Source: Photobacterium ganghwense
Lineage (GTDB): Bacteria > Pseudomonadota > Gammaproteobacteria > Enterobacterales > Vibrionaceae
Direction: 5' to 3'
DNA length: 64,000 bases
NCBI RefSeq assembly: GCF_003025595.1
Contig: NZ_PYMI01000003.1
Span: 62,001 to 126,000, forward strand
Shown: piece after piece, positions 1 through 7,734 of the stretch
How positions within the stretch are numbered: position 1 is the first letter of the stretch
Layout: every line of letters begins with the position of its first letter
Translations under genes and position numbers: made by a program
The notes under the pieces: generated by a model
Seen by the model: only the letters and a program-made list of their open reading frames with translations
Told to the model about the DNA's origin: nothing
Database searches by the model: none

Positions 1-2
1 AA

Positions 3-1889
3 AGGATTTCGCTTGGGGCGCTGATCATCGCGCTGGGGATGCTGGTCGACAATGCCATTGTCGTGGTTGATGGTGTGCTGGTGCGCTTACAGCGCGGTAA
101 ATCGGCAGAGCATGCGGCGATTGAGGTGGTTAAAGAGTCGGCCTGGCCGCTGTTGGGGGCGACGCTGATCGCGATTCTGGCTTTTGCGGCCATTGGTACT
201 TCACAGGATGAAACCGGCGAGTATTGTCGTTCGCTGTTTCAGGTCGTCATGGTTTCCTTGCTTCTAAGCTGGGTGACAGCGGTGACGGTCACCCCGTTGC
301 TGTGCGTGATGTTCCTGAAAGCGCCAGTAGAAGAGAACGCTGGCGTCGATCCTTATGGGAGCAGGTTTTACCTGCGCTATAAGCAACTCTTGCGGGCCTG
401 TATTCGCCACCGATATCTCAGTTCGGCTTCGGTGATTGGGGCTTTTGCACTTTCACTCTGGGGCTTTACATTCGTTGAGCAGAACTTCCTGCCCAACGCG
501 ACCCGTCCGCAATTTATGGTTGACTATTGGTTGCCCCAAGGGACGCATATCGACACCACCCGGAAAGATGCGGCCAAAATTGAACAGCTGTTACTGGAAC
601 ATGAGGGAGTGACACACGTTACGACCACATTGGGAGAGGGGGCGCTACGCTTTTTGCTCACTTACCAGCCAGAGCAACCCAACAGTGCTTACGCGCAGTT
701 TTTAGTCAGTGTTGATGATGCGGATAAGATTGGCGCATTGCTGCTAGCAATTGAGGCGCAACTGGCCAAGGCGTTCCCGGATTCGCAGGCATATGCCTCA
801 ACATTCCAGTTAGGGCCCGGCTCCAATGGCAAGATACAGGCTAGGATCAGTGGTCCGGAACCCGCTGAACTGCGTCGCTTGGCAGAGCAGGTAGAGGCGA
901 TTTACCGTCAGGATCCTAACACTAAGTCGATCCGAACAGACTGGCGACAAACGGTCAAAGTGGTTAGGGCTGTTCTGGCTGAGGAGCAAGCGAACATTAA
1001 CGGCATTACCCGGCCGATGGTCGCGAGTGCGATTCAGGAAGGGTTTCAGGGCGTGACGGCAGGGGTATATCGCGAAGACGATTTGATTTTACCTATTATC
1101 GTTCGTGCCGATGAAGCAACCCGAAGCCGTATCGATAATCTGGCTAACCTGCAAATCTGGAGTCCGGCAGCACAGCATATGATTCCGTTGCGACAAGTGG
1201 TGAGCGCGTTTGAAACCGGGTTTGAAGACGAAATTATTCATCGTCGTGACAGAAAAAGAACGATTACCGTGTTTGCCGACCCGATAGAAGGCAACGCGAC
1301 CAAACTGTTTGCCCGTCTTCGCCCACAGGTGGAAGCGTTACCTCTGCCACCGGGCTACACCCTGACGTGGGGCGGCGAGTATGAAGATTCGGCAAAAGCG
1401 CAGGTGGGGCTGATGGAAACCATTCCGACCTTTATGCTGGGGATGATCCTCATCACCGTGATGATGTTTAATTCTTTACGCCAGCCACTGGTTATTTGGC
1501 TCTGCGTGCCACTGGCGGTGATTGGAGTGACTGTCGGTCTTTTGGCCTCAGGCCAACCTTTTGGGTTTATGGCGTTGTTGGGCTTTCTGAGTTTAGCCGG
1601 AATGCTGATTAAGAATGCGATTGTGTTGATTGAGCAGATAAACCTGGAATGTGCCGATGGGAAAAGTTTGTTACCGGCCATTGTTGATGCTGCAGTCAGC
1701 CGCTTGCGGCCTGTTTCCATGGCGGCACTGACAACGATGCTGGGGATGGTGCCATTGATTTTAGACGTATTTTTTGCCCCGATGGCGATCACCATTATTG
1801 GCGGGCTGGCATTCGCGACGCTCCTGACGATGGTTGTGCTGCCAGTGTTTTATGCGTCCATTTACCGGGTACCGTCGCACCGGTTTTAA
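3..1889 (+). CDS. RND multidrug efflux pump, inner-membrane subunit (5' end outside window)
   Basis: C-terminal 629 or so codons of a resistance-nodulation-division exporter; the reading frame is open to the left edge, so the start lies outside. Family proteins are proton-driven trimeric pumps in the inner membrane that work with a membrane-fusion protein and an outer-membrane channel. The visible part begins in the transmembrane bundle (ALGMLVDNAIVVVDG, the TM4 motif region carrying the proton-relay aspartate), continues with the large second periplasmic loop, and ends with the C-terminal membrane block (LGFLSLAGMLIKNAIVLIEQ). It resembles drug-type (HAE-1/MdtB-like) more than metal-type pumps, but the substrate cannot be read from sequence. 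An intrinsic terminator follows at 1978-2016. A TetR regulator lies convergently downstream and may control it (inference). Confidence 0.9.
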   Translation, partial: RISLGALIIALGMLVDNAIVVVDGVLVRLQRGKSAEHAAIEVVKESAWPLLGATLIAILAFAAIGTSQDETGEYCRSLFQVVMVSLLLSWVTAVTVTPLLCVMFLKAPVEENAGVDPYGSRFYLRYKQLLRACIRHRYLSSASVIGAFALSLWGFTFVEQNFLPNATRPQFMVDYWLPQGTHIDTTRKDAAKIEQLLLEHEGVTHVTTTLGEGALRFLLTYQPEQPNSAYAQFLVSVDDADKIGALLLAIEAQLAKAFPDSQAYASTFQLGPGSNGKIQARISGPEPAELRRLAEQVEAIYRQDPNTKSIRTDWRQTVKVVRAVLAEEQANINGITRPMVASAIQEGFQGVTAGVYREDDLILPIIVRADEATRSRIDNLANLQIWSPAAQHMIPLRQVVSAFETGFEDEIIHRRDRKRTITVFADPIEGNATKLFARLRPQVEALPLPPGYTLTWGGEYEDSAKAQVGLMETIPTFMLGMILITVMMFNSLRQPLVIWLCVPLAVIGVTVGLLASGQPFGFMALLGFLSLAGMLIKNAIVLIEQINLECADGKSLLPAIVDAAVSRLRPVSMAALTTMLGMVPLILDVFFAPMAITIIGGLAFATLLTMVVLPVFYASIYRVPSHRF

Positions 1890-1977
1890 CTCTTGGCAAT
1901 AACAAGTTAGTAAACGGATAATCAAGGTAAGTCAGAGGGAAACCAGAGACAGATCAGATGAAGTCCAGAGAATAAAC

Positions 1978-2016
1978 CGGCCGGGTTTTCTTCTACAGAA
2001 AGTCCGGCCGTTTTTT
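1978..2016 (+). terminator. Rho-independent terminator after the RND gene
   Basis: A 7-bp GC-only stem (CGGCCGG at 1978-1984, CCGGCCG at 2004-2010) is followed directly by six T residues. It lies between two convergent genes, so it may also stop transcription from the TetR gene, but the opposite side lacks a good T-run. Confidence 0.85.
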
Positions 2017-2087
2017 ATTCCGAGGGTAGTGGCCACTCAGCGGTGTTTTCCAGTAGTGTTTTTCAGCGTTTTTTTCGGGCGTTGTGT

Positions 2088-2777
2088 TCAGACAGAGCTC
2101 GCCGACGGCGGTGCGATCAAGGTCGATACCGTTTGCAGTAATACCTGGACTCGTTCCGGTGTGAACCGCTCTGGCTCAATGGGCATCATCAGTACCCATC
2201 CGTCGCACAAAGCACACAGTTGATCGGCAAGCAGCTCGGCCGGAATATCGTTTCGTATCGTGCCTTGCGCTTGCCCTGTCTCCACGATAGACGCCAGCCT
2301 CGAGCGAAATTGTGCACTGTGGCGTTGAATCACCGCGGCGATAGCAAGTTCATGGCGGGCATGGGCGAGTAACTGGATAAAGACCAGCCATAAATCCGTT
2401 TCACTGGAATCGTTCAAGACCAGCCATTTTTGCAGTAACTTGTTGAGATCCAGGTTCTCGTCATTCACATCGAGCAACGCTGCGAGTTTGCTGAACAGCT
2501 CTTCTGCAACGGCGGTGATCATTTCTTCTTTGTTCGCAAAGTAATAGGTCACCGTGCCGGTCGTCCCGCCAATCCGCTTTGCTACTTTGCGCAACGAAGC
2601 CCCGGTATACCCTTCCTCGGCCGTCACTGCGATAGCCGCTGCCAGCAATTCAGCCCGTTTCGATTCACGATCACCGACCGGCCTGCCGCGTCGACCGCGC
2701 GGTTTGACGGGGTTGTCCGTTTCGGAGTGTTGATTGGTTGGGGAGACGAGTGAACCTGAATTATTCATAAGAGCCAT
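2088..2777 (-). CDS. TetR family transcriptional regulator
   Basis: A 229-residue repressor-type regulator. The N-terminal third carries the TetR helix-turn-helix (AKRIGGTTGTVTYYFANKEEM), preceded by a basic stretch RGRRGRPVGDRES. The C-terminal ligand/dimer domain resembles the BetI-like subfamily (long helices with LLQKWLVLND). The start is uncertain: ATG codons at 2777 and 2768 and a TTG at 2786 are in frame and none has a clear Shine-Dalgarno; 2777 is chosen. The gene is convergent with the RND pump and divergent from kdpFABC. Regulation of the pump is plausible because TetR proteins often sit beside pumps, but the target is not shown by the sequence. Confidence 0.85.
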   Translation of the reverse strand: MALMNNSGSLVSPTNQHSETDNPVKPRGRRGRPVGDRESKRAELLAAAIAVTAEEGYTGASLRKVAKRIGGTTGTVTYYFANKEEMITAVAEELFSKLAALLDVNDENLDLNKLLQKWLVLNDSSETDLWLVFIQLLAHARHELAIAAVIQRHSAQFRSRLASIVETGQAQGTIRNDIPAELLADQLCALCDGWVLMMPIEPERFTPERVQVLLQTVSTLIAPPSASSV

Positions 2778-2917
2778 CGAGATCAAAGGGTTAACAGCAG
2801 GGTTGTATGCGACTGCCCGGTAAGTGTACTACCGACGGGATCGCATGAACATAGTATACCGCCAAACATCAGTCGGGAGCGGACGGCAACAGCCGAAGCG
2901 AGGGGCTGACACCTTAC

Positions 2918-2934
2918 TTTACGAAATCTTTACG
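2918..2934 (+). promoter_or_regulatory. Predicted KdpE binding site upstream of kdpFABC
   Basis: Perfect 6-bp direct repeat TTTACG-N5-TTTACG. The E. coli KdpE site upstream of kdpFABC has the same geometry (TTTATA-N5-TTTACA). A possible -10 element (CTAGAGAAT) begins at 2953, and the kdpF start is 84 bp downstream. The same repeat occurs at 19864-19880. Confidence 0.75.
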
Positions 2935-3017
2935 CCTTTGCGGTTTTCCTGCCTAGAGAATTTACGCCCGGTTTTCATACCTTTCCATGGTGACTTAATG
3001 ACTTAGGGAGAATCACA

Positions 3018-3098
3018 ATGGACTGGCTACTGTTAGCACTGTCTGCCTCGCTACTCGTTTATCTTATGTGGGCTGTTTTCGAGCCCGAGAAGTTTTAG
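3018..3098 (+). CDS. kdpF: K+-transporting ATPase small subunit KdpF
   Basis: A 26-residue single-span membrane peptide (MDWLLLALSASLLVYLMWAV...FEPEKF). KdpF is a small subunit that stabilises the KdpABC complex in the inner membrane. The start is preceded by AGGGAG, and the stop lies 8 bp before the kdpA start; the KdpF stop region also supplies the Shine-Dalgarno (AGGAGG) for kdpA. Its length and position as first gene of kdpFABC match the E. coli operon. Confidence 0.9.
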   Translation: MDWLLLALSASLLVYLMWAVFEPEKF

Positions 3099-3106
3099 GA
3101 GGCGCT

Positions 3107-4831
3107 ATGTTAGATATCGTTATTATCTGTTCGCTGGCGCTTCTGCTGGCCATGCCGCTGGGGGCCTACATGACCGGCGTTTTTTCCGGCAAGGCACATG
3201 TCAGCGACAAAGTGTTTGCGCCGCTGGAGCGGGGCATTTACCGGTTGCTTGGAATTAATCACACCCAGGGCATGAACTGGCAGACCTACGGCGCCGCTTT
3301 TCTGCTCAGTAATCTGGTGCTGGGTGTGCTTGCCTATCTGATCCTCCAGTTTCAGCACATTCTGCCCATGAACCCGGATAACATCGGGCCGCTGTCGTGG
3401 GATCTGGCGCTGCATACTGCGGTGTCGTTTCTGACCAATACCAACCAGCAGCACTATTCCGGTCAGGCTCAGCTGAGCTATCTCTCACAGGGCTTTTTGA
3501 TTGTTACGTTGCAATTTGTGACCCCGGCTATGGGGCTGGCGGTCTGTGTGGCAGTACTGCGCGGAATGCGTGGCGGCCTGAACCGTGACACCGCCAAAGA
3601 AGGCGAAGCCCGTGATCTGGGTAACTACTATGTCGATATGGTACGCGGTGTGGTGCGTGTGCTGATTCCGCTGGCCGCCATTGTGGCATTGCTGCTGACG
3701 TGGCAGGGAGTACCCAGCAGCTTCAGCGGGGCACAGCCGGTGACAACCTTAGATACGGCTTCGCCGCTGGCAGAGCAACAGGTGCCGATTGGCCCGGTTT
3801 CCTCCATGGTGGCTATCAAACAACTGGGCACCAATGGCGGTGGCTGGTATGGCCCGAACAGCAGTAACCCGCTGGAAAACCCGACCCCGGTGAGTAATGC
3901 CATTGAAACTATCGCACTGGTGCTGGTCCCGATGGCAGTGGTGTTTATGGCGGGCGGTCTGCTGCGCAATAAACGCTTTTCCTGGATGTCGATCGCGGCC
4001 ATGGGGGTACTGAGCGTGAGTTTCATTGTCGCCACCGTATACAGTGAAATTCAGCCCAATGCGGCGTTTTCGCAGCTGAGTGCGGCCGGTCCCAACATGG
4101 AAGGTAAGGAAGTGCGCTTTGGCCCGGAGCTGTCTGCGCTGTGGGGCACGTTTACCACCCAAACCTCCAATGGGTCAGTCAATGCCATGCATGACTCATT
4201 CAACCCGCTGGGCGGCCTGATGATTCGTTCCGGTATGTTGATCAACGCCATCTGGGGCGGGATTGGCTGCGGTTTTGTCAATTTCCTGGTCTATGTCTGG
4301 CTGGCGGTGTTCCTGTCCGGGTTGATGATTGGGCGCACGCCGGAAATCTTCGGACGGAAAATTGAAACCAAAGAAATCACGATTCTGGCGAGCCTGATTG
4401 TGCTGCCTACCTTCCTGATCCTCGGGCTGACGGCAATCACTGTGGCGTTTCCAGGCTTGAGCGGCACCAGTAACCCCGGCCTGCATGGGATCTCGCAGGT
4501 GTTTTATGAATACACCTCCGCCTTTGCCAACAATGGCTCCGGCTATGAGGGACTGGGCGATGACACGCCGTGGTGGAACCTGACTTGTGTACTGGTGCTG
4601 CTTGCGGGCCGCTATCTGCCGCTGTTCCTGGCGCTGATTGTGGCGGGCTCACTGGCCAGCAAACGCGTCAGTCCGGTTAGTGCGGGGACGTTGAGACTCG
4701 AAAATCCGACCTTCTGCGTCACGCTGGTCGCCGTTATCCTGATTATTAACTTCTTATCTTTCCTTCCGGCCGCTGTGATGGGCCCGATTGGGGAAGCTCT
4801 GCAATTGGCTCAGGCCGGGATGGGGAACTGA
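3107..4831 (+). CDS. kdpA: K+-transporting ATPase subunit A (K+ channel-like subunit)
   Basis: A 574-residue polytopic inner-membrane protein that binds and conducts K+ in the KdpFABC high-affinity uptake ATPase. Selectivity-filter-like segments are visible: TNTNQQHYSG, GTNGGGWYGPNSSNPLENP, TTQTSNGSVNAMHDSFNP and FANNGSGYEGLG, as expected for the four-repeat SKT superfamily fold. The start is ATG 3107, 5 bp after AGGAGG; an upstream in-frame GTG at 3068 overlaps kdpF and is less likely. kdpB follows 3 bp after the stop. Synthesis is probably induced by K+ limitation through KdpDE. Confidence 0.97.
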   Translation: MLDIVIICSLALLLAMPLGAYMTGVFSGKAHVSDKVFAPLERGIYRLLGINHTQGMNWQTYGAAFLLSNLVLGVLAYLILQFQHILPMNPDNIGPLSWDLALHTAVSFLTNTNQQHYSGQAQLSYLSQGFLIVTLQFVTPAMGLAVCVAVLRGMRGGLNRDTAKEGEARDLGNYYVDMVRGVVRVLIPLAAIVALLLTWQGVPSSFSGAQPVTTLDTASPLAEQQVPIGPVSSMVAIKQLGTNGGGWYGPNSSNPLENPTPVSNAIETIALVLVPMAVVFMAGGLLRNKRFSWMSIAAMGVLSVSFIVATVYSEIQPNAAFSQLSAAGPNMEGKEVRFGPELSALWGTFTTQTSNGSVNAMHDSFNPLGGLMIRSGMLINAIWGGIGCGFVNFLVYVWLAVFLSGLMIGRTPEIFGRKIETKEITILASLIVLPTFLILGLTAITVAFPGLSGTSNPGLHGISQVFYEYTSAFANNGSGYEGLGDDTPWWNLTCVLVLLAGRYLPLFLALIVAGSLASKRVSPVSAGTLRLENPTFCVTLVAVILIINFLSFLPAAVMGPIGEALQLAQAGMGN

Positions 4832-4834
4832 TTC

Positions 4835-6856
4835 ATGAAACAAGAACAAGGACAGGTGATGTCAATGGCTGATATACAGCTGGCAAGTCTGGACGCGCTG
4901 AAAAAACTGTCGGCCAGAAGAATGGCCGCGAACCCGGTCATGTTTGTGGTGTGGCTCGGTACGGCACTGAGCGCCGTGATGACGGTGCAGCGAATGCTGT
5001 CCGGCAACAGTTTTGGGGTTGAGCTGGCCATTACGCTGATTTTGTTTTTCACCGTCTGGTTTGCCAACTTTGCCGAATCGGTCGCGGAAGCCAAAAGCCG
5101 CGGTCAGGCAGCCAGCCTGCGTTCGGCTAAGAAGGCGCTGCGTGCCTGCCGGATGCACGGTGAAAATCAGGAGTGGGTCGAGGCGTCGGCACTGCGCAAG
5201 GGGGATATCGTCTGCGTGAATCAGGGCGAGTATATCCCGGCAGACGGCGACATCGTTAAAGGGGTTGCCACGGTCAATGAGTCGGCGGTTACCGGTGAGT
5301 CAGCGGCGGTGCTGCGGGAAGCCGGGACTGATCACTCCAGTGTGATTGGCGGCACCAAGGTGCTGACCGGCTGTATCCTGCTGCAGGTCGCCAATGACCC
5401 GGGCAACAGTTTTCTGGATCGCATGATCGGGCTGGTGGAAGGAGCACAGCGTAAGAAAACGCCGAACGAGCTGGCACTGACCGTTTTGCTGTCAGCCATG
5501 ACGGCGGTCTTTGTGCTGATCGTGATCACCCTGCCGCCGATGGCTGATTTCATCGGGGGCGAATTGGACTACGCCATGCTGATTGCGCTGCTGGTGTGTC
5601 TGATCCCGACCACGATTGGAGGATTGCTGCCCGCGATCGGGATCGCCGGGATGAACCGGGCCCTGCAAGCCAACGTGGTAGCGAAATCCGGTAAAGCCGT
5701 TGAAGTGGCCGGGGATATTGACACCCTGCTGCTTGATAAAACCGGCACCATCACGTTCGGTGACCGTCAGGCCACGGCGTTTCTTGCGGTGCGGGGAGTC
5801 AGTGAGGCGGATCTGATGCACGCGGCGGTGCTTTCTTCACTGGATGATCCAACCCCGGAAGGTAAATCGGTCCTGCAACTGGCGGAAGATAAAGGCGCCG
5901 TGATCGAAGAAGAACCGCAGGGTGCGGAATTCCTGCCATTTTCACCGAAAACCCGGGTATCGGGTATTCAGTTACCCGATGGCAGCTTGCGCATGAAAGG
6001 GGCCAGTGATGCGATGCGTCACTGGGCGACAGAAAGGCACCTTCGCTGGCCGGAGGATATTGATCAGCAGGTAATGTCTGTTGCCCAGAAAGGAGGTACG
6101 CCACTGGTCGTCGCCAGCGAGACTCAAGTGCTGGGGGTGATTGCCCTGATGGATGTTATTAAACCGGGTGTCGCCGAGCGCTTTGCCCGCCTGCGGGCGC
6201 TGGGCGTCAGAACCGTGATGGTCACCGGCGATAACCCGGTGACAGCCGGGGTGATAGCGGCGGAAGCCGGGGTTGATGATTTTATTGCCGAAGCCAAACC
6301 GGAAGACAAGCTGGCATTGATCCGCCGTGAGCAGGCCAAAGGCCGCTTGGTAGCCATGGTCGGTGACGGCACCAACGATGCTCCGGCTCTGGCTCAGGCC
6401 GATATTGGTCTGGCGATGAACTCCGGCACGCAGGCTGCGAAAGAGGCCGGTAACATGGTGGATCTGGATTCTGACCCGGCCAAACTGCTGGCGGTTGTTG
6501 AAGTGGGTAAGCAGTTGTTGATCACCCGTGGCGCACTGACGACCTTCTCGCTGGCCAATGATGTGGCGAAATACTTTGCCATTCTTCCGGCGGTGTTTGT
6601 CAGCACCATTCCGGCCATGGCGGCGCTCGATTTTATGAACCTGAGCAGTCCGGCTTCCGCGGTACTGGCAGCGCTGGTATTCAATGCCGTCATTATTCCG
6701 GTGTTGATCCCATTGGCGTTGCGTGGCGTGCGGGTGAAACCGATCAGTGCGGAAAAACTGCTGCGAAACAACATGCTGGTATATGGGCTGGGCGGGGTGG
6801 TGTTGCCATTCCTGGCGATCAAAATGTTCGATGTCGTGATTGGCACGCTGGTATAG
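4835..6856 (+). CDS. kdpB: K+-transporting P-type ATPase catalytic subunit B
   Basis: A 673-residue P-type ATPase that energises K+ uptake by KdpFABC. Motifs in order: actuator-domain TGES at 153-156 (its serine is the regulatory phosphorylation site in E. coli KdpB), membrane segment with CLIPTTIGGLLPAIGIAG, phosphorylation motif DKTGT with D301, and hinge motif GDGTNDAP around residue 508. Length is normal for the family. It starts 3 bp after kdpA, and the kdpC start lies 10 bp after its stop, so the three are translated from one mRNA. Confidence 0.97.
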   Translation: MKQEQGQVMSMADIQLASLDALKKLSARRMAANPVMFVVWLGTALSAVMTVQRMLSGNSFGVELAITLILFFTVWFANFAESVAEAKSRGQAASLRSAKKALRACRMHGENQEWVEASALRKGDIVCVNQGEYIPADGDIVKGVATVNESAVTGESAAVLREAGTDHSSVIGGTKVLTGCILLQVANDPGNSFLDRMIGLVEGAQRKKTPNELALTVLLSAMTAVFVLIVITLPPMADFIGGELDYAMLIALLVCLIPTTIGGLLPAIGIAGMNRALQANVVAKSGKAVEVAGDIDTLLLDKTGTITFGDRQATAFLAVRGVSEADLMHAAVLSSLDDPTPEGKSVLQLAEDKGAVIEEEPQGAEFLPFSPKTRVSGIQLPDGSLRMKGASDAMRHWATERHLRWPEDIDQQVMSVAQKGGTPLVVASETQVLGVIALMDVIKPGVAERFARLRALGVRTVMVTGDNPVTAGVIAAEAGVDDFIAEAKPEDKLALIRREQAKGRLVAMVGDGTNDAPALAQADIGLAMNSGTQAAKEAGNMVDLDSDPAKLLAVVEVGKQLLITRGALTTFSLANDVAKYFAILPAVFVSTIPAMAALDFMNLSSPASAVLAALVFNAVIIPVLIPLALRGVRVKPISAEKLLRNNMLVYGLGGVVLPFLAIKMFDVVIGTLV

Positions 6857-6866
6857 GAACAGAAAA

Positions 6867-7517
6867 ATGAACTGGAATTACCCTCAATCTATTAACGATC
6901 TGGATCTGCAAGGCGAGCGTGGCCAGCTGGCATCTGATTCCTGGCAGCATCAGGTGGTGGTAGCGACCAAGGCCAGTGTGATCATGCTGCTGCTTTGCGG
7001 TGGCTTGTATACCGGTGGCGTGACGATGCTGGGGCAGTGGTTGTTTCCGCATCAGGCGACCGGCAGCTTAATTCAGGTCAATGGGAAGACATTGGGTTCA
7101 GAGCTGGTGGGTCAGGCCTTTGTCAGCGACCACTATTTCCATGGCCGCCCCAGTGCCGCTGGTTATGATCCGATGGCGACCGGCGGCAGCAACTTAGCGT
7201 CAGATAACCCGGAACTGCGTGAGCGGGTGGCGGCTGACAGCACGGTGATTCAACGCCGCGAAGGCGTACAGGCGGCGGATATACCGGTCGATATGCTGGC
7301 AGCATCCGGTGCCGGGCTGGATCCGCACATTTCACCGCAAGCGGCATACTTGCAGGTGCCACGCATTGCCAGAGAAAGGCAATGGGATGAAGCAAAGGTC
7401 AAGGCGGTAATCAGCGCGCACATCGAAGCGCCGCAGTGGGGGATGCTGGGTCAACCCCGGGTCAATGTGCTCAAGCTGAATCTGGCACTGGATGCCATGA
7501 GCGCATCTTCGCAATAG
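6867..7517 (+). CDS. kdpC: K+-transporting ATPase subunit C
   Basis: A 216-residue single-span subunit whose periplasmic domain is needed for high-affinity K+ transport by KdpFABC. The family core is clear: membrane span followed by LGQWLFPHQATGSLI, FHGRPSAAGYDPMATGGSN and the C-terminal DPHISPQAAYLQVPRIA. The ATG at 6867 gives an N-terminal cytoplasmic extension of about 33 residues before the membrane span, longer than in E. coli KdpC; no better internal start is obvious. It is the last structural gene; a strong hairpin terminator separates it from kdpDE. Confidence 0.95.
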   Translation: MNWNYPQSINDLDLQGERGQLASDSWQHQVVVATKASVIMLLLCGGLYTGGVTMLGQWLFPHQATGSLIQVNGKTLGSELVGQAFVSDHYFHGRPSAAGYDPMATGGSNLASDNPELRERVAADSTVIQRREGVQAADIPVDMLAASGAGLDPHISPQAAYLQVPRIARERQWDEAKVKAVISAHIEAPQWGMLGQPRVNVLKLNLALDAMSASSQ

Positions 7518-7580
7518 TCAGTGAAGGGGAAATTATCGGCGGATGCATCACGAGGAGTAAGCGTCACGCTCAGTCAATAG

Positions 7581-7634
7581 CGAAAAGCCACACAGGCAGG
7601 TCAGCAACATTGCTGACCTGCTTTTCGTCTTTTT
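7581..7634 (+). terminator. Hairpin terminator between kdpFABC and kdpDE
   Basis: Perfect 11-bp stem GCAGGTCAGCA (7596-7606) / TGCTGACCTGC (7611-7621) with a 4-nt loop, extended by CGAAAAG (7581-7587) pairing with CTTTTCG (7621-7627) around an internal bulge, then TCTTTTT. It implies that the regulator genes are mostly transcribed from their own promoter, likely within 7635-7720. Confidence 0.85.
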
Positions 7635-7734
7635 GCGGTCCGTCGGTGTTTATATTGTTGCAGCTAATTTCATATGTAAGTTGCCCGTTGATAAGGTATG
7701 TTGACGGGCAGGAAAATCAGAGGAGAGCCGAACC

